From NCBI GenBank assembly GCA_008360955.1, contig LUCM01000547.1, positions 116,586 to 180,585 of the forward strand: a stretch of DNA of 64,000 nt, in the 5' to 3' direction. Below the pieces are notes generated by a model, which worked only from the letters and a program-made list of their open reading frames with translations, made no database searches and was not told where the DNA came from. How positions within the stretch are numbered: position 1 is the stretch's first letter; each line of letters opens with the position of its first letter. The DNA is from Fasciolopsis buskii. Its lineage: Eukaryota > Platyhelminthes > Trematoda > Plagiorchiida > Fasciolidae. Positions 40,401-52,400 of this stretch are shown in pieces. Position numbers and translations under genes: made by a program.

Positions 40401-43400
40401 TATCCCTAATTATATTTACGGAAGAAAATAAATAGTTTCCGAAACCCTAATACAAGACAACCGTACTCGATGTACAACAGCTGAGGTGTCGGTTAAAGCG
40501 TATCACGGGTGCGTGAGCCTCAAATAGTTTCGTTTACAAATGGTCATACATTTGAAGGCGGTAACTGAGGCAGAAATGCATAGGCAACCGTAGCTAGCAT
40601 CCGATTTAAACGACTAAGCTATTCTCACAGCAAACAAAACGCAATTTGAAAAAAAGGAGTTGGTCATAGGGAATGGTCAGCTTCCAGAAGATCGACTACC
40701 ACGAGGCCAGAAAGTTGGAAATGGTGAATGGTGACCTGGTCTAACTGTTTATTTTTCTTTTCGTGAAGATTTTCTACTTTGATGAGTGAATCCAACAACA
40801 AACCCACAAATGAAAGAAACAGTGCACCAGACTGGCGTTTTTTTTTGGTGGTTTAGCCCGCTTAAGTGAACAAGCTATGGCCCAATTTCATAGGGCAATT
40901 AATTTTGACTCCGTAAACGAGCGAAATGTCGCCCGCAAAAAGGGGAACGGAACGAAAAATAGCACACAGCTGCTGAAAACCACTTTCGTTTCTAATTCAT
41001 TTCATTTCAGTGAGCGCCTGTAAAGGTTAAAACAACGGTAAGACGAGATAAAATAAGCTTTCAGATTTCTAAACGGTAACTGACATGCAACTACAATCGG
41101 CGTAGGTTGTTCGCAGAATGCGAAGATATAAGGTGGGAATCCTCGCACGATGGCCACATCGCTGGAACAAAACATTTTTGGAGAGGTGTTGAACAGCAAG
41201 CTGCTGACTTATCACAGAAACCGATCATAAAAATGAAATATTATGGATGATTAGTGTGCACTATGTCGGTTATTGTGAGTAATAAACTCTTTTCGGTTAT
41301 TCCGTTCAATTCATTTCGCGCGCCAATTAATATCGTGTGCATATATATTATTTTCGACTGCCATCCAATAAAGGTGCTTACTAGCAAACAAAAACGGATG
41401 AAAAACGGTGAGTGAATGAGTAGAAAGTAGTTAGGGACAGCATAGCTATTCGGCTGTGGAAACAATATTGGGTTTTGAAGAAATCAGGAGAAAGTACATT
41501 CAAGTATCATTCTACAACAATTCGTCCAGCTCTGCAGCCAAGACAGCGGGTGTCCATGAAAATGGGGAAAACGAACGAAGAAAAACGTCTAAACTAACCT
41601 GGGTCTGCTCATTCACTGTCGTTTCTAATTTCAATAAAAATTTGCCCTCTCGATCCAGTTTGCTCCAGTTAAGCTGAACAAGCAGTGGATGCTCATCATT
41701 TGTCAGACGACGCACTGCACAAGAACCAGGGTACGCGTGGATTGGGAAAACAACAAAGTGGGGAAGAAGGGGAAATTGAGGTCACAAGGGTGAACCGATA
41801 ATTAACTACCAAGAGAGAAAATTTTCCGAGTATCTGGGGAATCAAGAGAAAAACCAGTGTCGCAATGTTGCGCGATTTAGGTCCGGGACGAGTTTGTTGC
41901 ATCTCAACATGATGCATATGACAGAATGATGCAAAGAATGCAGCGCTGCACCCGTAATAAGGGAATGTCCGCAAATAGCAAATACAATACAAGGTTCACA
42001 AATAATTCCATCTGTTGACAGCTTCGTCAAACCCTAGTACTTATGTGTTGTATGGTGTGCAAATAACCCCGGACGCAAATTCCCGGTAGGTCCGGTGTTG
42101 CATCACCAAAAAATGATGAACAACCGGATTTCACAGCCTTCAGCTTTGCTGCCAAGATTCTGAGTTGATCTTGACTACGCTGCGAAGTGGTGGTGTAGAA
42201 TATGCCTTGCCGCCTGGTTAGGCAACTACCACTCTGTTAGGAATGGAATTGGATCATACTAAATTTAGTGTATGGAAATAAACTTTATTTCGCTGGTGAT
42301 GTGGGAATCAGCGTTTCCTGATAAACAATTATGAGATTATCTGCATGATGAGTTTAAGAAACCGTTGACCTGAGTCGCCATTCGAAAGAGCAGTTGATAT
42401 CATCGCCTCTGAATGGGAGGTGAAATTTTCTGCCAAAGTAATCTTATTTGATTTTAGGTTTATTATGCCCATGATTAAAAGCGCCCGGGTAAGCATTCGC
42501 AATCAAAGCTTCCTTTACTTGCCGTAGTCCATAATTAGTATGGTCTGCGGCGCAAATTTTTTGATGACTTTCCCCGCTAGATCAAGTTAGTGACACAGCA
42601 ACAGAAAGCCATCGAAATACAAATACCGACAAGCGCAAGTGTCCATTCGATAAATGGATCCAATGACTGCTCAACCATTTCCGGTGATCATCTGAATGCC
42701 AGTAAATATAGCGCATTATCAGACTCCGCTTCCACTGCGATATGAATACCTAAATAAAAATCAATACTACTGAGCGCATCCACTATGAACGCCATTCCTC
42801 AGAGATATGCTATATACATATATATATATATATCATACACCGACTTGGAAACAAGCATGATGTCAACGCAGCAAAATGTAAATAGAATTTCACAGAAGAT
42901 AGACAGTGAGAGGGCAAGAGATAATGAACCATTATAAACCAAATCTTTTTTCTTGTGTTTTCGTCGTATACATTTTGTGATTTTTCTGATATTCCCGGAT
43001 AATTTTTAAGAAGGATGAGTTCTCCAGACCGGCCACACGGCATTCGCGCCAATAATGCCAGTTCTAAGCCATATCTCTCGGCGTCTCCTCATCTCTTCAG
43101 CCCCAACCACCAAGGCTGGAAGCACCAACTGAGGTCGAAACCGAAGCTAATTTCTTCAAACCTCCACATTAAGTCGTAGCTTGACCACCACGTCGTTTCT
43201 TCTAGCCTTGCCCAGCACGCGCAAAAAGAGCACGAAAAAGTAGACAATGGGCAGGCATACACAATACATGTCCAAGCCACTGAAGACGATGTACAGCGAT
43301 TATCTCATTTACAGCCGCTTTGGCTTTCGCAGTTCATTATGAAACCTCTTCTCCAACGTCTTTGCTAGGTGTGATCAGGCTGCCGAGGTGTTTGAAGCTA

Positions 43401-46400
43401 TTGACTACCTCTAACCGATCATCATAAAAGGTGAGTGCAGGGACAGGCTCCTGCCAGTCTTGAAGAAGTGTCTTGCTATTTGTAGGTGCAACGTACATAC
43501 CATAACTAGGAACCTCAGTTGCCAAGCAGAGTTGTGTGCGCATTGTCACTCAGCAAGGCGACATCATCGGCATACTCTAAGTCAATAACTCTACCTCTGA
43601 GAGGAATTCAACCCCACCGTCTAAAAGACCGGATAAAGCGTTCTGTAGGACATCCTATAAGACAAATTGAAAAGAAACGGCGATATAGTTCAGTCTTGTC
43701 GTACTCCACTAGAGACGATGAAGGGTGACGAAGGTTGGCTATAATCCATGACCCGATCTGAGATATGAGGTATAACACTGAGGATCGACACATACTTCTC
43801 AAGTACTCCATCCTCAACAAACAATACCTCGAGCAGACCTATCAACGTAGCCAAAGGATGTGCAAATATCCGAGAACACGATGATCGTTGGTCTTTGGGA
43901 AGTAAAACGGTCTTTAGAGCAGAGGGTGAAAATCTGACCGATGTGTCGACGACCAGCGATGGATCTTAACTGTTCCTCACGAGTTTGCCCTGCAGGCGTG
44001 CTGTGCAACATGCGATGACGGATGAGATCATTTTGATTGTTTTGGGACTAGGATAATACCCCATGGAGATACTGTCAAATAAGGATGCGGTCCACATAAC
44101 GTTTGTAAAGTTGTAAGCATTCAACAGTACTATAACCTGATCATTACGGTGGGTCACGAAGGAAACCTGGGGAGATTAGATCTAAGAAGCTTTCCACTGC
44201 CACCACAACGTTTTGTCTTTGTCTAACCTAAGAAAATGCCTGTAAACAGTAGCGACTGTCGTTCGGTAATTGAGACGAATATGGTCATTTTTGTTTGTTT
44301 TTGCTCGATTCGTTCAGTTCCCTTTGGAAGACCATTAACCCCGCACAAATATGCTCCACTTTTGGCTGTTAGTTCATGTCATCGAATAATACTGAAAGAA
44401 CAAACAAGAGCTCATGAAAAACATGGTCTATAGGGCGACGCAAATACTTTGGATGAAAAAGGTCACCAACAACGCACAGTCAAATCGCCTGAAGTCTCCA
44501 ACTATGGCGTTGGGGGATCTCGCGGGAGCTAACCAGATAATTTAAGTTGACCTACTAGGGACAGTTCATCGGCTAGTTTTCCTAACCTTCCGTCGGGTAA
44601 TGCACTGGTCATATTAATCTATTTGTAACCATTATCCGCCTTAGAAAGCAGATTATAAAGAGCGGGTCAAACCGGTGCATGCATAATACATATTCCAGCC
44701 AAATCAGTACAACCAAACTTAGTGCTTGTTCGAGTGACTGAAATCGATTAGGTCCCCGGTGATATATACGATATCACGAACGAGATCGATCGCAAAAAGT
44801 GACTGAAAGTTGAATGAGGGCATCTTTTCTGTTTACTATGATTTCATCCTGGAGCATTACCATCCGGAACGTGTCGCCCGCAGTAAGCGTGACTACAGAT
44901 TCACGAACGTGTTCAAGTGTCCACCTGTCTTTTCTCTCATTTATACCATGCTGAGAGTATCGCCGTTAAACGACTGGCGAACCGGCACACTTGTTTCTTG
45001 AAGCTTGGGCAGGATGAACAGCTGAGTTCGAATTGTTTTTGGTCTTGGGTTGCGAACCGTTACTGAACTTGTACAATCGTATTTTCGGATACTGAATTAT
45101 TATGCAGACATGCAAGCGCCATAATTCCCAGTCATTCAATAACGTGCACCGTAGTGAAATAGAGCGAAATTATTCCGGAAATATATCGCGCAATATAGCG
45201 GGAATATCAGTTCACTTCGGTCCGTCCTTTAGAATCGCGAAACTTCCATTAACTTGATCTGGTTTTTACTATCATCTGACAGTACCGAATAACAACGAAA
45301 AGCCATCAGGTCTTAGACCTGAAAAACTACATAGAACCTGAAACATACCGATGTCTGCGGCACTCTGTCATATAACGGAAGGTCGCGTGGGAGGATCTCG
45401 TGTAAACCAACTCTGTAATAGCAAGACATATATGGGAATTTAAGAAAGGCCGCACACAGAGTCCAGTGGAGCCCAAGATTTCAGCCAGAAACCGAAGGAT
45501 ACAGTAACATAAAGATCCATTTGGTCGCCCTTATTGATACTTGCCCTTCATTAAGACCAGGTAAGATACCCTGGTGAGTACACGGAGTTGCCATAACTCG
45601 TATAAGGACGGGCAACACATGGCGACTGTATAGCATCTTAAAGGGTTATCGGCGATGCGCACGGTAACAGACAAAAAGTTGTATTTACCAGATTTCAGAT
45701 GCATAGTTTGGAAACGATCGTACCACGCCCTTCTTGCTCTTACCCTTTACCTACTGGGCAGCTGCGGAGAGAGAATAATGTATGAAATTGAACGTGTTGT
45801 GTCAAAGAAGGCCGCAAGTCAAGTGGAGTGGAACAAACTCAACACAATGGAGATTTTACGCAACATAAATAGCCAGAATGGACGTGCCAACAGTGCAAGC
45901 AAGTTGTGAAGAGAGTGTGTCAATCGGGAGAGACAAATGAAGCCTCGGGTATTTTGCCTGATGCACAAACCTAGACAAGATAATCGTGAGAGAGAAATAC
46001 AGGGTAGCATACCACTGGAGCTGCACAATGCTACTGGGTTAAAAGGTATTGCTAGCACGGGGCGAAGAGTCCAGAAAATGGTATGCACAAAAGTAGTCTT
46101 GTAACTAATGGATGGAGCCAATCCCTTTCGCTGATCACCATGAAGCACCGCTCATCGCAGTTACAGATTTCAGTCGCGAACCCCCGAACCAGGTACATCT
46201 ATTACATGAGCAGATTTTTTTTGTTTGCTCTGTTATATACCCCGTGTGGTCCTTTTTATTTTAACCTCACGAGCCTCTGCTAGTTTTAATACTACTTCTT
46301 TCTGCATGAGTGCCAGCGTACTAATATTGATCTGGGTGCACTACGCTACAGTTGTTTGGTTTCCCCTGGAAGGAAAAAGGGTATAATACTTACCCCGCAC

Positions 46401-49400
46401 TCACAGTGAGTTACGATTACGGTCTGTACATTCCACTTGATGTGCAATGCCTAAAGTAAAACTCTACGATTCACTCTTACCAACACGCTAAATTGTCTTC
46501 CTATTTAAAGTAAAAAACCACCTTAAAGCTCTTCTTAATCTACACCTCTATGGTTTTTCCCCACCCCTACACTGATGTTACTAAAAGTGCATCCTAGATA
46601 TCAGTCAAGAACGAAACGTTTAGTTTCATCTTGTGACCCAGCAGTACGTGAGTCCAAGTCCTCCTGAAATGGTATCAAGAAGAATATCAGTTACCTGGAA
46701 AATCAGTGTTAAGCCTCCTGAGATAGAGCGAGAACAGCCATGAGTCCGTTTCTTTTCGAATATTGAATATGCGTTTTGCAATCCGCGAAATCTAAAACGT
46801 TCAGCGACTTTTTTTCGAACCGCGATTGAGCCTGGATATAATACTCTATGGGAGCCCTACCGATGGGTTTAGAGAGAGGGATGGGTAGTTGCAGTTTGGT
46901 TACAAAATACGACAGCGGTGGACAAAATGTCAATTTCCTTTCACGCCTGATTTCAGTTGGCCCCAATATATATATATATATATATATATATANNNNNNNN
47001 NNCCTACCAGTAATGTCGGACGAGGACCAGATCACCGGTTGAATAAAATCGGAATCCACACGTACTATCGCTCAGCCGTCGGAGATGGCAGTTTTAAGTA
47101 CCTTCGAAATGGCGTATTTTAAATAATTAAACGATAGTTGTTCGGATCAAAAGGATCACCGCATTTGGTAAGTGGGAAAATGACGGCGTCGGAAAGTTCG
47201 AAAGTTTAAGAGAAAAAGAGAAGGGGCTACGTTAAAGAGGAGCCAGCTTGGGTCAGACATTTTAAGAAATTTGGGGCCGAAATGCATGCCTTGGGGTGGT
47301 GTAGGGTTTTAGTGGGTGAAATTAACGGGCAATGTAATAACTCAAGGTCCCTTTAATCAACAAGGGATGCGATAATAGGGGAATGGATGGAAATGAGGAT
47401 ACGTTTGAGAGTAAGAGCACAGTCGCCAGATCGGTCAGGTTTACATGTGTGAAAGTCCATTAGTTGAGATAAATCATCAACAATTGCTCGGCTTCGCGCC
47501 CCACGACCGAAATGTTGGGAGATTTGATTCCAAGCTATATACATTTAAATACACGTACATATATATATATATATCTCACCAGAATCGAATCTGTAGCATC
47601 AGGAGTGTGCATGGAAGCTCTTCGTCGAGGAGTCCACAGAAGAATCACAACTGTGATTCGTTGATAATTCTTTGTCGGCTGGGCTGAGCCAACCTTAGGA
47701 ACGAAGTGTACAAGTATGTGGATGTTTGGACAAGAGAGCATCGGGTACGCATACCTGACGAGCGACAATAACCGCGAAACCGGTCGTGTGCTCCCGGGCA
47801 AATTCTGTCTACGCATCCAAATACTACCTCCTGCTTCTACATATACATACGTATATTCTGCAGCATTCTGTCTGCGTTCCCAAGGTTGGCTCAGCCCAAC
47901 CGAAAAAGAATTATCAACGAATCACAATTGTGATTCTTCTGTGGACTCTTCGACGAAGAGCTTCCATGCACACCCCTGATGCTACAGATTCGATTCTGGT
48001 GAGATATATATATATATATATATGTACGTGTATTTAAATGTATATAGCTTGGAATCAAATCTCCCAACATTTCGGTCGTGGGGCGCGAAGCCGAGCAATT
48101 GTTGATGATTTATCTCAACTAATGGACTTTCACACATGTAAACCTGACCGATCTGGCGACTGTGCTCTTACTCTCAAACGTATCCTCATTTCCATCCATT
48201 CCCCTATTATCGCATCCCTTGTTGATTAAAGGGACCTTGAGTTATTACATTGCCCGTTAATTTCACCCACTAAAACCCTACACCACCCCAAGGCATGCAT
48301 TTCGGCCCCAAATTTCTTAAAATGTCTGACCCAAGCTGGCTCCTCTTTAACGTAGCCCCTTCTCTTTTTCTCTTAAACTTTCGAACTTTCCGACGCCGTC
48401 ATTTTCCCACTTACCAAATGCGGTGATCCTTTTGATCCGAACAACTATCGTTTAATTATTTAAAATACGCCATTTCGAAGGTACTTAAAACTGCCATCTC
48501 CGACGGCTGAGCGATAGTACGTGTGGATTCCGATTTTATTCAACCGGTGATCTGGTCCTCGTCCGACATTACTGGTAGGTTTCACTAGATAACCACGGGG
48601 AAACACAACTGATCTCCCTCGATGTTTCTAAGGGTTTCGATCGAGTTTAGCATGAAGATCTTCTGGAAAAACAGCACTCGCTCGGATTCTTCAGAGCTCT
48701 CACACGATGGTTTCCTCAGCAAGCAAACTCCAGCTATTTCCTCCAAATTCTAACCTCCTCCAAGTTTCAATACTTGCGCCCGCTCTCTTCCTTTTACTAA
48801 CTGATGATTTTTTACCTAGTATCTTTAACCTAATCCACTCTTTTTCGATGGCGCCACAGATCATTGTCCTCTTTTCAATTGCATACCTCAACATGCAAAC
48901 TACAAAACTGATCGTGACTCGTGAGTGGCCGGTGTATTTCTAAACTCCGACTCTGAAAACACAAGTTCGCGAAACTTTCACAATCACGTTACATTTAATA
49001 CCCCCTCCCCTTTATTCAACTTGTCTCTTCTGTCTCCAACCGAATGTCTACGCCGTTTGACACCGATTCGTGAGAGTAATATCCGCGAACAACAGGCCGG
49101 ACTCTGTCCAGGTCGAGGTTGCATCGACCAGACATACACCAGGTATACGTAGTATGGCAAGGATTGGATGGAGTGACAGGGTGAGTAATATTGAGGTCAG
49201 GAATCTGGTATTGGGTGCCACTTATGAGAATAGCTTGATTCAGCGTATGAAAGTTAATAGACAACGTTGGCTGGGTCGCGTGCTGCGTATGGCGAACACT
49301 CGCCCTATTTTGTGTTCCTCCCAAAGAATGAAAGAAATCACCTAGAGGCCAACAGATGATGTGGCAACGTGGGATGAGAAGATGTACAGCGAACTTTGGT

Positions 49401-52400
49401 ATAGTAGATGTCTCACGCCTTCGTGGTAGACATCGGTGATCGAAAACCTCCAACCGACGAACATCTCCCACACACATAATCCATGTCTCGCAACCGTAAA
49501 ACAGAACTGAGCGCAATGCGGCATAGTGCACACGACGTTTCAACCTCAGTGAAATATCAGACCGACGCCACAGGTGCTTCAGATTAGTGTAAACTGCTCG
49601 AGCGCTCGATATACGCGCATTTACCTCCACTGTCGAGCCACCATCGTTCGACAAGCAGTTACCAAGGTAGGTGAAACGGTCCACATTCGTTAGTTCCTCT
49701 TCGCTCAGCACCAAGTTCGGCACTACTGTTGTCCAGTCCCGCAACACCACTTTGCACTTTGAAGGTGCAAAGCACATGCCAAACCGAGCAACCGATCTCG
49801 ACAGTCTATCTAGTGTGCGTTGTGCATGGTCCGCAGACTCGAACAGGTACAGCGTCGATTGCGTAATCTAGATCACACAGCTTCCCTCCACTTATAAGTT
49901 CGACTCCTAGATCCCGGAGATCTCCTAAAGCATCTTCTATCACCTCGTCCATGACGAAGTTGAACAAGAATGGAGAGATGAGACACCCTTGTCGAACGCC
50001 ACTAGTCGTTTCGAATGAACTTGACACTTCACCGTATACCCTAACGCGACCGTGGGTATGCGAGCACAATGCTCCCAACAGGTTTACGAACTTCGTTGGC
50101 ATACCCTTCCGGTGGAGAGCACTGAATAGTGCTGGTCGATCCACTGAGTCGAAAGCTCCTTTTAAGTCGAGGAAGACTACGATCGTAGGTCGGTGGTGTG
50201 TGTGTGGCGAAGAATGTATATTTGGTCGGTGCCACTTCAACCTGGCCGAAATCCGGCCTGCTGTTCGCGGATGTTACTCTCGCGAATCCGCATCAAACGA
50301 TGCAGCATTATCAAAGCTAAGACCTTAGTAACTATCGAAATTAAACTAATCTCACGATGATTGCTACACTCATTCCATGTGCCCTTCTTGAAAATGGGTA
50401 CAATCAATGATTCACCCCACGGTAACGGAATACTCGCCTCGTTCAAAATATCACGAAGCAAGGAGGTCATTGATCTCATCAGAGCTTCTCCACACGGTTT
50501 GAAAAAAACTGAGGGAAGTTCGTCGGGACCGGCTGCTTTCCCCTATTCAGAAGTTGAATATTCGATTCTACTTCCAATTCTGCTGAGGGTCGACAGACAC
50601 ATCCAAGAGATTCGCAGCTGCAGACGTCGGACTAAATACGTTAGCGTGTAGCCAGCTAAACTGATCCCTGATGTGCTCTGCCCAACGGTCCAACCTTTGC
50701 TGTCTACCATGGATGAGATCACCGTTCCTATCGAACACGACCTCGCTAACCGAAGTCCGCCGCCCACCTCTGTCTCGTATGTGCTCAAACAGTTCATGAC
50801 TGTTACCTGAAGCGGACGCTACTTCCACCTCTTCGGCTACCTTAACCCACAGTTCTCATGGTCATCCTTAAGGCTTATCGACTGTTGATGCTGCAACTGT
50901 CAACATATCTTATTCACCTCCTTGCAGTTAGGGAGCTGGCGCTTTTGCTCCATTAGACCCGGCGACCCTAGCAAGATCCAGTGTCTTTGATGACCGCTTG
51001 ATCTAGGACCACAGGAGAAATCTACTGCTAAATGCATAGCCTGCTTAATTCGATCCCTCTGATGGTCTCCATTGTAGCTCGTCGGAGTTCCTAGTTTCTC
51101 GGATAATTTCTGTTCGTAGCTGTTGGGAACAGCCGAAGAAGACAGTCGTTCGGCAGCCAATCATTCATGAAGGAACTTGTACCTCCAAGAAGGAAAACAT
51201 GCCGTACCTGGATACCTCGATTTCCAAGCAGCTGAATCAGTGCTAAATGGCCCGTGCGTTGTCGCTTAGTGAGGCGATATGACCGGTACAAAGGCGAAAA
51301 CTAACCTATGGGAGGAGTACGATAACTCCCTACAGCGACTACTACAGCGGACAAAGCGTTCTGTAGAACATTACGGCAAAGTTGGAAGGAAATGGGGATA
51401 CAGAGTAGCTTTGTTGTACTTCACCGAAGACGACCAAAGATGATAAAAACTGGTTATAAGAAAGAATCTAATCGGAGGTATGACGGCATGACCCCTTGAA
51501 GACCGACACCTGCACCTCAGGTACTCCAATCCTAGACAAACAATCTTTTAGTGAAGTCCTATCGATGGAGTCGAGGACAGCGCAAGTATCTGTGAACATA
51601 ATGAGTAACGGCCTTCGAAATGCATGACGGTGGTGTAACATCTACCCGAGGTCGAAGATTTGATTCACGCAATCGCAACGGGCACGAAATCCACCCTGCC
51701 CCTCAGGAATTTGTTCGTCAAGTGTTGTACAATCTGAGAAGAATGACCGACGCTGGCAACTTTAATGCTACCGAAATTAGGTTCTTAAAAACGGGGCATC
51801 AGTCGATTACCCTCAAAAAGACAGGTGAGCAGAGTACAGGAGCCCATTGAACAGAGTCCGAAATTCTCTAATAAACTCTGTTCCATCGTCTTTGAAGAGC
51901 TAACAGGAGACCAGCAGAGCCTAACGCTTTGAGGTGCCTTAGGGCTCGAACTTCCTCGCCGACCTCCCCGTCAGGTGCATCTGTCGAAGGGAATCCCGCG
52001 ATCCCTACGTATGATTGTGCTGATTTGGTGTTTTAGCCAACAACCGGAATAGAATGACTCGCATCAGAAAGTCTCGGAAAATAAGCAGAAATTCGGAATA
52101 TCATACCATGTTGGGTCAGACCATAACTCAGTGACCTAACAGGGTTCAAATCACTTTTGATGAACCAACAGTACTGGTCGGCAAAATCAATTGGGGACAG
52201 TTCTAGCTTTTCAACTCTCCATCGACGCTTGCAATCATTTTTCAGGCTCATGATCGAATGTCTCAGGGACCGAGGCATTCCACTATATGTGAAAACCGGA
52301 GTTACGGGTCTGCGATCATTTAGTGGAGCGATTGAAGCCAAGAATATCCACGGTTTTCGAAGTACACAGGCTAGAGTCTTGCGTGCCAGCTGCTGCTAAA

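Larger units (their letters stand above)
36153..41598 (-). other. intron 3, 5.4 kb
   Basis: It contains a (GT)n tract near 39.1 kb and a minus-strand RTE endonuclease scrap near 37.4-37.6 kb. In 37.7-39.0 kb and 39.3-41.6 kb I see no gene, RNA or repeat I can name. Confidence 0.7.

Noticed and set aside
47353..48229. Two identical 63-codon frames as a duplicated small gene
   Set aside because: They are mirror images within the inverted repeat arms next to an assembly gap and belong to LINE-related sequence.
49016..49777. A 253-codon minus-strand open frame
   Set aside because: The first part is the post-catalytic segment of an RTE RT (VDRFTYLGNCLSNDGG); the rest runs antisense through another RTE fragment.
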